Shown: positions 11,990 through 22,462, counted from the stretch's first letter. The stretch: DNA of 64,000 nt from Pseudomonas prosekii (GCF_900105155.1 NZ_LT629762.1:2480001-2544000), one strand, 5' to 3'. Translations and numbers: made by a program. The notes: a model not told the origin generated them from the letters alone.

Positions 11990-12892
11990 TTAGTGCCGGG
12001 TATCTGACGGGGTATCAACGCCCGCTCCAGCGAACAATTGAGCGATATCGGCGGCATCGAACAGGTAACGCTGGTTACAGAACTGGCAATCGATCTCGAT
12101 GTGGCCGCCATGTTCGATAACCAGCGACTGGGCATCTTCCAGACCCAAGCTGACCAGAGCATTGGCAGAACGTTCGCGAGAGCAACTGCAGCGAAAACGC
12201 AGTCGCTGCACATCAAACAAGCGCACTTGCTCTTCGTGGTAGAGGCGATGGAGCACGGTTTCGTTGTCCAGGCTAAGCAATTCATCGGCGGTCAGGGTGC
12301 TGGCCAGCGCGGTGATGTGCTGCCAACTGGCGGCGCGTTCTTCCTCATCTTTCAGACGGTCGGCAGGCAATTGCTGCAGCAGCAGGCCGCGGGCGCGACG
12401 GCCATCGGCGTACAGCCAGAAACGCGTGCCGACTTGTTGCGACATGACGAAATAGTTGGTGAAACACTCGGACAAGGTCTCGCCGTCGAGGTCGACAATG
12501 CCTTGGTAACGCTGGCCCTGAGTCGGGTCGACGGTCAGCGCCAGCACGCCGTTGGGCATGAGGTCGGCGAGGGTCGCGTCGGGGGCAATCTGATCGGCTT
12601 CGTAACGCGCGAGGCCGCGGATTTCGCGCTCGCTGGAGCACTCGATCATCAGCAACGGGATCGGGCCATCGGAACGCGCCTGCAAAATCAGCAAGCCGTC
12701 GAACTTCAGCGCGCCGACCAGCAGCGACGCGGCGGCCATCAGTTCGCCGAGCAATTGCGCAACTGGCTCCGGGTAGGGGTGTTTGGCCAGTACTTCGGCA
12801 TAGCTACGTTCCAACGCCACCAGCTCGCCGCGGGTGTCGCTGTCATCGAAGATGAAGCGTTGGGTGAAGTCGGAATCCGGTAGATCGGTCAT
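11990..12892 (-). CDS. hslO: Redox-regulated chaperone Hsp33
   Basis: A 300-residue cytosolic holdase activated by oxidation. The zinc-binding redox switch is intact: Cys235-x-Cys237 and Cys269-x2-Cys272. The N-terminal substrate-binding domain includes the conserved [13 protein letters not shown]. Start [15 protein letters not shown] matches the family; the 16-codon extension does not. It is upstream of pckA on the same strand with a 182-bp gap, and divergent from the PAP2 gene with a 102-bp shared promoter region. Confidence 0.96.
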   Translation of the reverse strand: MTDLPDSDFTQRFIFDDSDTRGELVALERSYAEVLAKHPYPEPVAQLLGELMAAASLLVGALKFDGLLILQARSDGPIPLLMIECSSEREIRGLARYEADQIAPDATLADLMPNGVLALTVDPTQGQRYQGIVDLDGETLSECFTNYFVMSQQVGTRFWLYADGRRARGLLLQQLPADRLKDEEERAASWQHITALASTLTADELLSLDNETVLHRLYHEEQVRLFDVQRLRFRCSCSRERSANALVSLGLEDAQSLVIEHGGHIEIDCQFCNQRYLFDAADIAQLFAGAGVDTPSDTRH

Positions 12893-12994
12893 AGGTCTGG
12901 GTATCTGAAGTGATGACAATTTGATTACAAAAAGTGACAATTACGCTTTGCGGCACCACTTTGGTGCGCGATGTTCCGCCATTGGAGGCATTTT

Positions 12995-13795
12995 ATGAAC
13001 AATCCGGGTTTGTTCCAAGCAAGGTGGAACCTCCGCCGGTTGGTTTTGTGCAATGTCGTGCCTTTAGCGCTGCTGGCATTCTGGTTATGGCCCACGGGTC
13101 AGATGTTGTGCATGATTTTCGACGAATGGCTGTTTCGTCTGCTCAATACGCCGTTGGCCAGTAACCCGATATGGCTCCACATTTGGGCAATTGCAAGTCT
13201 GCGGCCGTTTGACGCGGTGGTTGGGGTGATTCTGCTGACGCTGCTGATCAGCGGCGGCTGGGTGTTTGAAGCGATCAACGTGCGCCGCGCGTTTTTCGGT
13301 TTTCTGGCGGTTCTGTTGTTGCTGCTGTTTATCCGCATGCTGTTTTCGAAATTCGCCGACTACATGGACTGGCAGCACAGCAGCCCGTCGATGATGCTCG
13401 AAGGCGCGGTGCACATGAGCGAATACTTCCCCGGGCTTGAGAAGACCTGGCAGTTGAAGGACCGCTCGAGCCAGAGCTTCCCCGGTGATCATGCTTCGGT
13501 GTTGTTGATCTGGGCGATGTTCATGACCGTTTTCAGCCGCAGCACCGTGCAAACGCTGACGATCTGGGGGTTGGCGTTGCTGTTCATGATGCCGCGCCTG
13601 GTGGCCGGCGCGCATTGGGGCCAGGACGATTACATCGGCGGCGTGCTGCTGGCGGTGTGGGCGTTGGGCTGGGGTTATTACACGCCGTTTGCGTATCACG
13701 TTTCGGAGTTTTTCCTGAAAGTGACGACGCCGGTGTTTGGGCTGCTGGAGAAATTGCCGGTAGTTTCACGGATGAGCGTGGTGCGCAGCGCCTGA
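12995..13795 (+). CDS. PAP2-family membrane phosphatase
   Basis: A 266-residue integral membrane protein with about six hydrophobic segments. It carries the three phosphatase signature parts: KDRSSQSFPGDHAS, then a transmembrane segment, then GAHWGQDDYIGG. Active-site His residues are in SFPGDH and GAHWGQD. The ATG at 12995 has TTGGAGGCA five to six bases upstream. Family members dephosphorylate undecaprenyl pyrophosphate or phosphatidic acid, or transfer phosphate to lipid A; the substrate is not decided here. A REP pair follows. Confidence 0.85.
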   Translation: MNNPGLFQARWNLRRLVLCNVVPLALLAFWLWPTGQMLCMIFDEWLFRLLNTPLASNPIWLHIWAIASLRPFDAVVGVILLTLLISGGWVFEAINVRRAFFGFLAVLLLLLFIRMLFSKFADYMDWQHSSPSMMLEGAVHMSEYFPGLEKTWQLKDRSSQSFPGDHASVLLIWAMFMTVFSRSTVQTLTIWGLALLFMMPRLVAGAHWGQDDYIGGVLLAVWALGWGYYTPFAYHVSEFFLKVTTPVFGLLEKLPVVSRMSVVRSA

Positions 13796-13799
13796 TGCA

Positions 13800-13865
13800 T
13801 TCGCGGGCAAGCCTCACTCCTGCAATTGACCGAGATCACCTGTAGGAGCGAGGCTTGCCCGCGAA
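13800..13865. repeat. REP palindrome pair, GTAGGAGC/GCCCGCGAA type
   Basis: Arms at 13800-13824 and 13841-13865 in inverted orientation, between the convergent PAP2 and hslR genes. Confidence 0.85.
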
Positions 13866-13909
13866 AGCGTCCGCCCGGACAACGCCGAAACAACGCCGAA
13901 ACAACTGGA

Positions 13910-14317
13910 TCACTCGTCGTTACTGCTGCCACGAAACTTGAACAAATCCCGACGCTGCTTTTTGCTCGGTTTGCCATCGGTGCTCACGCCCAGCGAACCG
14001 GCCTTGCGCATCGCCGCCGCGGCTTCACGCTTGGCGACGCTGGCTTCGGTTTCCGCATATAAAGTCTGCGCTTCCGGCGCGCCGCGTCTGACGATCGACA
14101 GCGCCTGGACCACCACTGTTTTCTCTTCAAAACCGATGCGGATCTGAAACTCATCGCCGATGCGCGGCTCCTTCCCCGGTTTGCAGCGTTCGCCCCGGCA
14201 ATGCACCTTGCCACTTTCGATGGCTGATTTGGCCAGCGCACGCGTCTTGAAAAACCGCGCCGCCCACAACCATTTATCGAGGCGAACCTTGTCGTCCTCT
14301 TCCTGTTTTTGTGCCAT
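13910..14317 (-). CDS. hslR: Ribosome-associated heat shock protein Hsp15
   Basis: A 135-residue S4-domain RNA-binding protein. Residues 10-70, with VRLDKWLWAARFFKTRALAK, form the S4 domain. The family rescues stalled 50S subunits carrying nascent chains after heat shock. The basic tail ending GSLGVSTDGKPSKKQRRDLF is normal for the family. GAGGAATTCAA precedes the ATG. hslR usually neighbours hslO and pckA; here the PAP2 gene is inserted between them on the opposite strand. Confidence 0.94.
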   Translation of the reverse strand: MAQKQEEDDKVRLDKWLWAARFFKTRALAKSAIESGKVHCRGERCKPGKEPRIGDEFQIRIGFEEKTVVVQALSIVRRGAPEAQTLYAETEASVAKREAAAAMRKAGSLGVSTDGKPSKKQRRDLFKFRGSSNDE

Positions 14318-14431
14318 TTGAATTCCTCATTCCGCCAGTAGTCGGAACTGTACTACCGTTTCTGTCGGGCGCAAGAACCCGCTCCGGCAGATAGACTGTG
14401 ATCGTGGCCGGTTTCCGGCATGGAGTGATCG

Positions 14432-15211
14432 ATGACTATATTCCCCTCTTCCCTGACCTCACCCAAATCCGGTTGCCAAGGCTGCCAGCAAAGTGAACCG
14501 CTGGGCTTTGACTTTGCCTTCGCCTATCAACCTATCGTCGATCTGCGCGACCAGTCGGTCTTCGCCCACGAAGCGCTGGTGCGTGGCCTCGCCGGTGAAG
14601 GCGCGATGTCGGTGTTAGATCAAGTTACAGAAGAGAATCGCTACCGCTTCGACCAGCTCTGCCGGACCCGCGCCATCGAAGGCGCGGCGAATCTAAATAT
14701 GCAGACACACTTGTCAATCAACTTCATGCCCAACGCGGTCTATCGTCCGGAGCTGTGCATTCGCAGCACCCTGGAAGCAGCGAAGAAACATGATTTCCCG
14801 ATCAACCGACTGATTTTCGAAACACTGGAAAGCCAGCACGTAGATAACTATCGCCATTTGACCAATATTCTGCGTGAATACCGCGAATTCGGCTTCATGA
14901 CCGCCATCGATGACTTCGGTGCCGGTTATTCGGGGCTCAATCTGCTCGCCGATTTCCAACCGGACTTGATCAAACTCGACATGGCGCTGATCCGCGATGT
15001 CGACCGCGACCGTGTCCGTCAGGCCATCGTGCGGGGGATTGTCACAATGTGTGCGGAGTTGAACGTTACAGTCATTGCCGAAGGCATTGAGACGGCCGGT
15101 GAACGGGATTTCCTGGCGGACTGTGGAATTTTTCTGATGCAGGGTTACTGGTTCGCCAAACCTGCATTCAAAGCGTTGGCCCAGGTAGCTCCTGAAGCCT
15201 GGACGCGTTAA
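14432..15211 (+). CDS. rimA: EAL-domain phosphodiesterase RimA
   Basis: A 259-residue single-domain EAL protein with no membrane segment. Catalytic and metal residues look intact: HEALVRG, INFMPN, IFETLES, TAIDDFGAGYSGL, LIKLD, AEGIET and GYWFAKP. It should hydrolyse c-di-GMP to pGpG. As first gene of rimABK it corresponds to RimA of fluorescent pseudomonads, which controls RimK activity and so ribosomal protein S6 glutamylation. rimB starts 18 bp downstream. Confidence 0.9.
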   Translation: MTIFPSSLTSPKSGCQGCQQSEPLGFDFAFAYQPIVDLRDQSVFAHEALVRGLAGEGAMSVLDQVTEENRYRFDQLCRTRAIEGAANLNMQTHLSINFMPNAVYRPELCIRSTLEAAKKHDFPINRLIFETLESQHVDNYRHLTNILREYREFGFMTAIDDFGAGYSGLNLLADFQPDLIKLDMALIRDVDRDRVRQAIVRGIVTMCAELNVTVIAEGIETAGERDFLADCGIFLMQGYWFAKPAFKALAQVAPEAWTR

Positions 15212-15228
15212 TCGCCGGTTGTTCCTAA

Positions 15229-15708
15229 TTGAAGACATTTGACCATTTGACCGTTGTCGGTCTGCGCGAGTGGGTGGCGCTCCCGGATTTGGGAGTGGCG
15301 GGCCTTCGGGCGAAAATCGACACCGGCGCCAGCACTTCCAGCCTGCACGCCACCGACATCGAACGCTTCGAGCGGGACGGGCAAGAGTGGCTGCGTTTCA
15401 CCGCGCATCTGGGGTCGGTGGTGCAATTGCGCCATCGACGTTGCGAAGCGCCGCTGGTGACAATGAAGACCATCAAAAGCTCCAACGGCCACGCGCAGAT
15501 GCGTTATGTGGTCAGCACCACCCTGGCCCTCGGTGATCGGGTCTGGCGGGTCGAGTTCACCCTCGCCTGCCGCAAATCCATGCGCTATCGCCTGTTACTC
15601 GGTTCCAAAGCCTTGATCGACGGCCAGTTAGTGGTCAATCCGGGCATCAAATACGTACAAGACAAGCCGGTGTTCCCGGTATCTACCTCCTCCACAGGTG
15701 TTGCATGA
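15229..15708 (+). CDS. rimB: RimB retropepsin-like protease
   Basis: A 159-residue protein of the ATP-dependent zinc protease/RimB family. [14 protein letters not shown] at residues 28-41 holds the aspartyl protease D-T-G-A motif, and [11 protein letters not shown] gives the second conserved strand. In fluorescent pseudomonads RimB trims glutamate added by RimK. The likely start is TTG at 15229 ([15 protein letters not shown]); no strong ribosome binding site is visible, consistent with coupling to rimA. Its stop overlaps the rimK ATG by four bases. Confidence 0.88.
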   Translation: MKTFDHLTVVGLREWVALPDLGVAGLRAKIDTGASTSSLHATDIERFERDGQEWLRFTAHLGSVVQLRHRRCEAPLVTMKTIKSSNGHAQMRYVVSTTLALGDRVWRVEFTLACRKSMRYRLLLGSKALIDGQLVVNPGIKYVQDKPVFPVSTSSTGVA

Positions 15709-16610
15709 AGATCGCTGTGCTGTCGCGGAATCCGCGTCTGTATTCCACCCGTCGTCTGGTCGAAGCCGGTACCGAGCGTGGCCATGAAATGGTGGTGATC
15801 GACACCTTGCGCGCCTACATGAACATTGCCAGCCACAAGCCGCAGATCCACTACCGCGGCAAGCCGCTGGAAGGTTTCGACGCGGTGATCCCGCGGATCG
15901 GTGCGTCGGTGACGTTTTATGGCTGCGCGGTGTTGCGCCAGTTCGAAATGATGGGCGTGTTCCCGCTCAATGAGTCGGTGGCCATTGCCCGTTCGCGGGA
16001 CAAACTGCGCTCGCTGCAATTGCTCTCGCGTCGCGGAATCGGTTTGCCGGTGACCGGGTTTGCGCACTCCCCGGATGACATTCCCGACTTGATCGACATG
16101 GTCAACGGCGCACCGCTGGTGATCAAGGTGCTGGAAGGCACTCAGGGCATCGGCGTGGTGTTGTGTGAAACGGCGACAGCGGCGGAATCGGTGATTGAAG
16201 CGTTCATGGGTTTGAAGCAGAACATCATGGTGCAGGAATACATCAAGGAAGCCGGCGGCGCCGACATTCGGTGTTTTGTGGTCGGCGACAAGGTGATCGC
16301 GGCGATGAAGCGTCAGGCCAAACCGGGTGAATTCCGCTCCAACCTGCATCGTGGCGGCAGCGCCAGCCTGATCAAGATCACCCCGGAAGAACGCATGACC
16401 GCGTTGCGGGCGGCGAAGGTGATGGGTTTGGCGGTGGCGGGTGTGGATATCCTGCGTTCCAACCACGGGCCGCTGGTGATGGAAGTGAATTCGTCGCCGG
16501 GGCTGGAAGGGATCGAGACCACCACCGGCAAGAACGTGGCCGGGATCATCATTGATCATCTGGAGAAAAATGGTGGGCCGAACATGACGCGCACCAAAGG
16601 GAAGGGCTAA
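15705..16610 (+). CDS. rimK: Ribosomal protein S6 glutamate ligase RimK
   Basis: A 301-residue ATP-grasp enzyme that adds glutamates to the C-terminus of ribosomal protein S6. Key parts are [16 protein letters not shown] (ATP-binding loop), [20 protein letters not shown], and the metal-binding end [15 protein letters not shown]. Length and N-terminus [18 protein letters not shown] are standard. It overlaps rimB by ATGA and closes the rimABK operon. An element array starts ten bases after the stop. Confidence 0.97.
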   Translation: MKIAVLSRNPRLYSTRRLVEAGTERGHEMVVIDTLRAYMNIASHKPQIHYRGKPLEGFDAVIPRIGASVTFYGCAVLRQFEMMGVFPLNESVAIARSRDKLRSLQLLSRRGIGLPVTGFAHSPDDIPDLIDMVNGAPLVIKVLEGTQGIGVVLCETATAAESVIEAFMGLKQNIMVQEYIKEAGGADIRCFVVGDKVIAAMKRQAKPGEFRSNLHRGGSASLIKITPEERMTALRAAKVMGLAVAGVDILRSNHGPLVMEVNSSPGLEGIETTTGKNVAGIIIDHLEKNGGPNMTRTKGKG

Positions 16611-16620
16611 AGCCAAGAGC

Positions 16621-17227
16621 CCCCTCACCCTAACCCTCTCCCCAGAGGGGCGAGGGGACTGACGGTGGTATTCTTTCGAGCTACATCGACCTGAAAAATC
16701 GAGTCGAGCTCAAGTTTGAAAACAACCGAGATCTGCTCCCTTTCCCCCTCTCCCCTGTGGGGAGAGGGGACTGACGGTGTGTTCTTTCGAGCTACATCGA
16801 CCTGAAAAATCGAGTCGAGCTCAAGTTTGAAAACAACCGAGATCTGCTCCCTTTCCCCTTCTCCCCTGTGGGGAGAGGGGACTGACGGTGGTGTTCTTTC
16901 GAGCTACGTCGACCTGAAAAATCGAGTCGAGCTCAAGTTTGAAAACAACCGAGATCTGCTCCCTTTCCCCTTCTCCCCTCTGGGGAGAGGGGACTGACGG
17001 TGTGTTCTTTCGAGCTACATCGACCTGAAAAATCGAGTCGAGCTCAAGTTTGAAAACAACCGAGATCGGCTCCCTTTCCCCTTCTCCCCTCTGGGGAGAG
17101 GGGACTGACGGTGGTGTTCTTTCGAGCTACATCGACCTGAAAAATCGAGTCGAGCTCAAGTTTGAAAACAACCGAGATCGGCCCCCTTTCCCCTTCTCCC
17201 CTCTGGGGAGAGGGCTGGGGTGAGGGG
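16621..17227. mobile_element. MITE-like element with five 111-112-bp tandem units
   Basis: It is bounded by near-perfect 23-bp inverted ends: left starts CCCCTCACCCTAACCCTCTC at 16621, right 17205-17227 reads GGGGAGAGGGCTGGGGTGAG and GGG. Inside, GGGGACTGACGGTG marks unit starts at 16654, 16766, 16877, 16989 and 17100. Each unit holds TTCGAGCTACATCGACCTGA and GAGTCGAGCTCAAGTTTG. It has no coding capacity and lies between the convergent rimK and envZ genes. Relatives are at 24375, 28321 and 57886. Confidence 0.85.
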
Positions 17228-17237
17228 TGGCTTTTGA

Positions 17238-18551
17238 CTACACCGCGTCTCTAGGCAGCATCAATCCAAGCGGCAAGCGCACTCGCGCTTCCAGCCCGCC
17301 GCCCGAGCGGTTGCGCAGTTCAACGTTGCCGCCGTGCATCGACGCAATCCGTTTCACAATCGCCAAGCCTAAACCTGTGCCCTTGCCGCCGCGCGCCCGA
17401 TCGCCTCGGGTAAACGGGTTGAAAATCGCCTCCAGCTCTGACGGATCGATGCCCGCGCCACGGTCCATCACGCTCAGCACCACGTAAGGTGCGTTGATAT
17501 CCCCGGACACAAAAGCCGCGACTTCGACACTGCTGCCCGCGTGATTCAAGGCGTTGCCAATCAGGTTGTTCAGCAAGCGTTTCATCGACACCCGACGCAA
17601 CGGGAACGGCTGGATCGGTTCCAGCCGCAAGCGCACTTTTTCTTCGTTCTGGTTGTACGGCGCAGCCACTTCGCGCACCAGGTCGCTGAGGTCGACCTCT
17701 TCCACAGACTCGTCACGACCGTCGCGAATGAACGCGAGGAACTGGTCGAGAATCGCGTCCATGTCTTCGATGTCGCGCACCATGTCGTCCGACAGATCGC
17801 TGTGATCACCCATCAATTCCAGCGACAAACGCAACCGGGTCAGCGGCGTGCGCAAGTCGTGGGAGACCCCGGCCAACATCAATTCACGCTCGCGACCGGC
17901 CTGCTCGACGTCTTCAGCCATCTGGTTGAAGGCGCGATAGACCTCGGCCATTTCGCTCGGCGTGTCGCTGATCGGCAGGCGCACACTGCGGCCCTGGCCG
18001 AGTTGCCTTGCGGCATAGACCAGACGTTTCAACGGTTGATTGAGCTGACTGACGAAGATCCACGCCGACGCGGTCGACAGCAAACCGATGGCCAGGAACC
18101 AGCCGAGTACGTTCCAGATTTTCTGGCCACGCAACGGATGCGGGTACAGCGGCACTTTCAGCCAGCCATCGCCCAGGCTCGGCGCCCGGACCCACAGCGC
18201 CGGTGGCGAATGCATGCGCAATCGCACTTCGGTGTCGGCGCCCAATTCGGCTTGCATCTGCCGCTGGTAGATTTCGCTGTACGGCCAGTGTTGCTCGCCT
18301 TCCGGCACACCGGCGCCCACGACCCGGATCAGCGTCGCGGCATCGGCAATTTTCGTGCGGTTTTCTTCATCGGCGGCCCAATAGGCGCGCAGCGTCAGGG
18401 CGACGCCGTGGCTGTATTGGCGGTCCACCAGCACGTCCTCGTTCATCAGCAGATAAACCAGGGTCAATGCCTTGGAGAACAGCACGACGATCAGCACCAG
18501 CCACAGGGTGCGAGAGAAGAAACTCTGGGGGAACCAAACGGGGGTTTTCAT
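17238..18551 (-). CDS. envZ: Sensor histidine kinase EnvZ
   Basis: A 437-residue inner membrane kinase. Two transmembrane segments (about 15-36 and 147-168) flank a ~110-residue periplasmic sensor. A HAMP linker follows, then the H-box VSHDLRTPLTRL with phospho-accepting His231, the N box LLNNLIGNALNHAG, and the G boxes DRGAGID and GKGTGLGLAIV. It phosphorylates OmpR, encoded immediately upstream on the same strand. The 102-bp gap between the two holds a degenerate REP. Confidence 0.93.
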   Translation of the reverse strand: MKTPVWFPQSFFSRTLWLVLIVVLFSKALTLVYLLMNEDVLVDRQYSHGVALTLRAYWAADEENRTKIADAATLIRVVGAGVPEGEQHWPYSEIYQRQMQAELGADTEVRLRMHSPPALWVRAPSLGDGWLKVPLYPHPLRGQKIWNVLGWFLAIGLLSTASAWIFVSQLNQPLKRLVYAARQLGQGRSVRLPISDTPSEMAEVYRAFNQMAEDVEQAGRERELMLAGVSHDLRTPLTRLRLSLELMGDHSDLSDDMVRDIEDMDAILDQFLAFIRDGRDESVEEVDLSDLVREVAAPYNQNEEKVRLRLEPIQPFPLRRVSMKRLLNNLIGNALNHAGSSVEVAAFVSGDINAPYVVLSVMDRGAGIDPSELEAIFNPFTRGDRARGGKGTGLGLAIVKRIASMHGGNVELRNRSGGGLEARVRLPLGLMLPRDAV

Positions 18552-18569
18552 GAATAACCGCTACACACT

Positions 18570-18645
18570 TGCAGGAGCGAGCGATGCTCGCACATTGCGG
18601 ATCGCGAGTCTGCGGACAACTTCATCCGCAAACCCGCTCCTACAA
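18570..18645. repeat. Degenerate REP pair between ompR and envZ
   Basis: GCAGGAGCGAGCGATGCTCG near 18572 and CGCAAACCCGCTCCTAC near 18628 form a weak inverted pair. It may affect the ompR to envZ transcript ratio; that is inference. Confidence 0.55.
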
Positions 18646-18653
18646 ATCGCCGA

Positions 18654-19394
18654 TCACTTGGTGGCGGCGCCATCCGGAACGAACACGTAGCCCACGCCCC
18701 AAACGGTCTGGATGTAACGCGGCTTGGATGGATCAGGTTCGATCATCCGGCGCAGACGCGAAATCTGCACGTCGATGGAACGCTCCAGCGCATCCCACTC
18801 GCGGCCACGGGCCAGGTTCATCAACTTGTCGCGGGTCAGTGGCTGACGCGCGTTCATCACCAAGGCCTTGAGTACCGCAAATTCACCGGTGGTGAGCATG
18901 TGCACTTCGTTGCCGCGCTTGAGTTCGCGGGTGGCCAGGGACAGCTCGTAGTCACCGAAGGTCACGCTTTCGTCTTCGCTGCCCGGCGCACCCGGCACCG
19001 GCGCGGCCTGACGGCGCAACACCGCTTTGACCCGAGCCATCAGCTCGTCCGGGTTGAACGGCTTGGCCAGGTAATCGTCGGCGCCCAACTCCAGGCCTTT
19101 GATGCGGCTCAGCTCATCGCCCTTGGCGGTCAGCATGATGATCGGGATCTGGTTGTTCGCGCCGCGCAGTCGGCGGCAGGCGGTCAAACCGTCTTCGCCG
19201 GGCAGCATCAGGTCGAGAACGACCAGATTGAACACTTCGCGCGCCAGCAAACGGTCCATCTGTTCGGTGTTCGGTACGGCGCGGGCACGGTAGCCCTTGC
19301 TGACGAAAAAGCGTTCCAGCAGGCTGCTCAGCCCTGGATCGTCATCAACAATCAGAATCTTTTCGCCTTCAGCATTGTTTGCAGTGCTGCTCAT
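18654..19394 (-). CDS. ompR: Response regulator OmpR
   Basis: A 246-residue two-domain regulator. The receiver domain has the acidic pocket IVDDD (residues 15-19), phospho-acceptor Asp61 in LVVLDLMLPGEDG and the conserved Lys in DDYLAKPFN. A linker precedes the winged-helix DNA-binding domain with RSIDVQISRLRRMIEPDPSK and TVWGVGYVFV. It forms the osmosensing pair with EnvZ. Divergent from tex. Confidence 0.95.
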   Translation of the reverse strand: MSSTANNAEGEKILIVDDDPGLSSLLERFFVSKGYRARAVPNTEQMDRLLAREVFNLVVLDLMLPGEDGLTACRRLRGANNQIPIIMLTAKGDELSRIKGLELGADDYLAKPFNPDELMARVKAVLRRQAAPVPGAPGSEDESVTFGDYELSLATRELKRGNEVHMLTTGEFAVLKALVMNARQPLTRDKLMNLARGREWDALERSIDVQISRLRRMIEPDPSKPRYIQTVWGVGYVFVPDGAATK

Positions 19395-19754
19395 TAGATG
19401 CTCCTTTTAGCTCGGCGCGCATTATGGCGTAGCTGTCGTTATACGCACCGTGTGCATTGTTAGCAGATTTTTCCTTCACCGCCATAGAACCGACTCCGCG
19501 CCTGCCGGGCGCAATGTCCCGCAATCATGGAACGCTGGGTATAATGCGCGGCGTTTTGTGTCAGGCAACGTTTGATCGTTACGCGCAGCGGCCACTTTTT
19601 ATTTTCCCGGCGCGCGCAGTAATAGTTCGATTTCACGGGTCAACGGGATGCCTGTCGACCCAGGCAGCGGCGCAGGTCAGGCCGCTCAACCAGACTCGCC
19701 GGGCCTTTATTCCTGCGCCCGCGAGCCTGCTTTCACAATTTGTCAGGTGGTTTT
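19395..19754. promoter_or_regulatory. Divergent ompR/tex intergenic region
   Basis: A 360-bp gap with no gene. TATAAT at 19540-19545, within GGGTATAATGCGCGGCG, is a plausible -10 box for tex with a long leader of about 200 bases; no good -35 is visible. A GGCGCGCG-rich stretch follows. Confidence 0.4.
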
Positions 19755-22079
19755 ATGGACAGCATCAACAGCCGCATCGCCGAGGAACTCGGTGTACGCC
19801 CACAACAGGTCGAAGCGGCCGTCGCGCTACTCGATGAAGGGTCGACCGTACCCTTCATCGCCCGCTACCGGAAAGAAGTGACCGGCAGCCTCGATGACAT
19901 CCAGTTGCGTCATCTGGAAGAGCGTCTGCGCTACCTGCGAGAACTCGACGAACGGCGCATCAGCATCCTCGCGAGCATCCAGGAACAAGGCAAACTCACG
20001 CCGCAACTCGAGCGCGACATCAAACTGGCCGACACCAAGACCCGCCTCGAAGACTTGTACCTGCCGTACAAACAGAAGCGCCGCACCAAGGGTCAGATTG
20101 CCCTGGAAGCCGGCCTCGGCGAGCTGGCCGACGGCCTGTTCAACGACCCGAGCCTGACCCCGGACGCCGAAGCCGCACGCTTTGTCGACGCCGAAAAAGG
20201 CGTGGCCGACGTCAAGGCTGCCTTGGAAGGCGCCAAATACATCCTGATGGAACGCTTCGCCGAAGACGCCGGTTTGCTCGACAAACTGCGCAGCTACCTC
20301 AAGCAGGAAGCCACGCTGAGCGCCCGCGTGATCGCCGGCAAGGAAGAGGAAGGCGCGAAGTTCCGCGACTATTTCGAACACGATGAACCGCTGAAAAGCA
20401 TGCCGTCGCACCGCGCGCTGGCGATTTTCCGTGGCCGCAACGAAGGCATTCTCAGCTCCGCGCTGAAAGTCGGCGACGAGCTGCCGGGCACCATGCACCC
20501 GTGCGAGGGCATGATCGGCCAGCAATTCGGCATCCAGAACCAGAATCGCGCCGCCGACAAATGGCTCGGCGAAGTGGTGCGCTGGACCTGGAAAGTGAAG
20601 CTTTACACGCATTTGGAAACCGATCTGCTGGGCGAACTGCGCGACGGCGCCGAGACCGAAGCGATCAACGTGTTTGCGCACAACCTGCACGACTTGCTGC
20701 TGTCGGCCCCGGCCGGCCCGCGCGCCACATTGGGCCTCGACCCGGGCCTGCGCACCGGTTGCAAGGTCGCCGTGGTCGATTCCACCGGCAAACTGCTGGA
20801 TCACGCCACGGTTTACCCGCACGTGCCGCACAACAAGTGGGACCAGACCATCGCGATCCTCGCGGCCCTGTGCGCCAAGCACTCGGTGGATTTGATCGCG
20901 ATCGGCAACGGCACCGCCAGCCGTGAAACCGACAAACTTGCCGCCGAGCTGATCAAAAAGTATCCAGCGATGAAGATGACCAAAGTCATGGTCTCCGAGG
21001 CCGGCGCATCGGTTTACTCGGCATCCGAACTGGCCTCCAAGGAATTCCCGGACCTGGACGTGTCGATCCGTGGCGCGGTGTCCATCGCCCGTCGCTTGCA
21101 GGATCCGCTCGCCGAACTGGTGAAGATTGATCCGAAGTCGATCGGTGTCGGCCAGTACCAGCACGACGTGTCGCAGCTGAAACTGGCGCGCGGCCTCGAC
21201 GCTGTGGTCGAAGATTGCGTGAACGCCGTCGGCGTCGACGTCAACACCGCTTCCGTGGCGTTGCTGGCGCGGATCTCCGGCCTCAACTCGACGCTGGCGC
21301 AGAACATCGTCAGCCACCGTGACGAGCACGGCGCGTTCAAGACTCGCGCGGCGTTGAAAAAAGTCGCGCGTCTGGGCGAAAAAACCTTCGAGCAAGCCGC
21401 CGGTTTCCTGCGTGTCATGAACGGCGACAACCCGCTGGATTCGTCGGCGGTTCACCCGGAAGCCTATCCGCTGGTGCAACGTATTGCCGCTGAAACCGAC
21501 CGCGATATTCGTTCGCTGATCGGCGACGCGAGTTTCCTCAAGCGCCTCGACCCGAAGAAATACACCGACGAAACCTTCGGTCTGCCAACCGTTACCGACA
21601 TCCTGCAAGAACTGGAAAAACCGGGCCGCGATCCACGTCCGGAGTTCAAGACTGCCGAGTTCCAGGAAGGCGTCGAAGACCTCAAGGACCTGCAACTGGG
21701 GATGATCCTCGAAGGCGTGGTGACCAACGTGACCAACTTTGGCGCGTTCGTCGACATCGGCGTGCATCAGGACGGTTTGGTGCACATCTCTGCGCTTTCG
21801 GAGAAGTTCATCAAGGATCCGCGTGAAGCGGTGAAGGCCGGTGACGTGGTCAAAGTGAAGGTTATGGAAGTCGATATCCCGCGCAAACGCGTGGGACTGT
21901 CGATGCGCATGAGCGACACGCCGGGCGAGAAGATTGACGGTGCGCGTGGCGCGCGTCCGGGTTCGTCTTCGCGTCAGTCGCAGAACACTGCGCCGCGCAA
22001 GGAAACCACGGCAGCGGCCCCGGCCAACAACGCCATGGCTTCGCTGTTTGCCAACGCCAAGCAGTTGAAGAAGCGCTGA
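19755..22079 (+). CDS. tex: Transcription accessory protein Tex
   Basis: A 774-residue cytosolic RNA-binding protein. In order it shows the Tex N-terminal helical region, a YqgF/RNase H-like domain ([20 protein letters not shown] near 330), tandem helix-hairpin-helix segments ([20 protein letters not shown]) and a C-terminal S1 domain starting near residue 648 ([20 protein letters not shown]). The tail is low-complexity and basic. The ATG at 19755 follows AGGTGG. The next gene starts within its stop codon. Confidence 0.97.
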   Translation: MDSINSRIAEELGVRPQQVEAAVALLDEGSTVPFIARYRKEVTGSLDDIQLRHLEERLRYLRELDERRISILASIQEQGKLTPQLERDIKLADTKTRLEDLYLPYKQKRRTKGQIALEAGLGELADGLFNDPSLTPDAEAARFVDAEKGVADVKAALEGAKYILMERFAEDAGLLDKLRSYLKQEATLSARVIAGKEEEGAKFRDYFEHDEPLKSMPSHRALAIFRGRNEGILSSALKVGDELPGTMHPCEGMIGQQFGIQNQNRAADKWLGEVVRWTWKVKLYTHLETDLLGELRDGAETEAINVFAHNLHDLLLSAPAGPRATLGLDPGLRTGCKVAVVDSTGKLLDHATVYPHVPHNKWDQTIAILAALCAKHSVDLIAIGNGTASRETDKLAAELIKKYPAMKMTKVMVSEAGASVYSASELASKEFPDLDVSIRGAVSIARRLQDPLAELVKIDPKSIGVGQYQHDVSQLKLARGLDAVVEDCVNAVGVDVNTASVALLARISGLNSTLAQNIVSHRDEHGAFKTRAALKKVARLGEKTFEQAAGFLRVMNGDNPLDSSAVHPEAYPLVQRIAAETDRDIRSLIGDASFLKRLDPKKYTDETFGLPTVTDILQELEKPGRDPRPEFKTAEFQEGVEDLKDLQLGMILEGVVTNVTNFGAFVDIGVHQDGLVHISALSEKFIKDPREAVKAGDVVKVKVMEVDIPRKRVGLSMRMSDTPGEKIDGARGARPGSSSRQSQNTAPRKETTAAAPANNAMASLFANAKQLKKR

Positions 22080-22462
22080 TGGAGATCCCTGCCGGGCTGA
22101 CCGAAAGCGCTTTTTTCAAGTTGCTCGGGTGCCGCTTGCACAGCCTCGAAACCGGGGTGGCGCAAGTCGCTCTGGAACTGGCGCCGGAGCTGCGTAATCG
22201 CGGCGGCAAGCTGCACGGCGGGGCGTTGTTCAGTCTGGTCGACATTGCCATGGGGCTGGCCTGTTCCAGCACCCACGGCTTTGATCAGCAGAGCGCGACC
22301 ATCGAATGCAAGATCAATTACATTCGCGCCGTTGCCGAGGGCGAAGTGCTGTGCACGGCGCGGGTCATTCACCCGGGCCGCCGCACGCTGGTGGTCGAAG
22401 CCGACGTGATGCAGGGCGACAAACTGGTCGCGAAAGCGCAAGGCACGTTCGCTGTCCTGTAG
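22079..22462 (+). CDS. PaaI-family hotdog thioesterase
   Basis: A 127-residue hotdog-fold protein. The core ELRNRGGKLHGGALFSLVDI carries the H-G-G and Asp signature of PaaI/YdiI-type acyl-CoA thioesterases. The end of the fold is ARVIHPGRRTLVVEADV. The ATG overlaps the tex stop (TGATG), so it is translated by coupling from tex mRNA. Substrate unknown. A large REP pair follows. Confidence 0.87.
   Translation: MEIPAGLTESAFFKLLGCRLHSLETGVAQVALELAPELRNRGGKLHGGALFSLVDIAMGLACSSTHGFDQQSATIECKINYIRAVAEGEVLCTARVIHPGRRTLVVEADVMQGDKLVAKAQGTFAVL

Noticed and set aside
16621..17227. Possible CRISPR array
   Set aside because: The repeats are 111-112 bp, joined head to tail with no unique spacers, and no cas genes are present.
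19827..21785. 652-codon open frame on the strand opposite tex
   Set aside because: It is a GC-rich shadow of the tex reading frame; the translation is Val/Gly/Arg-rich without any family motif.
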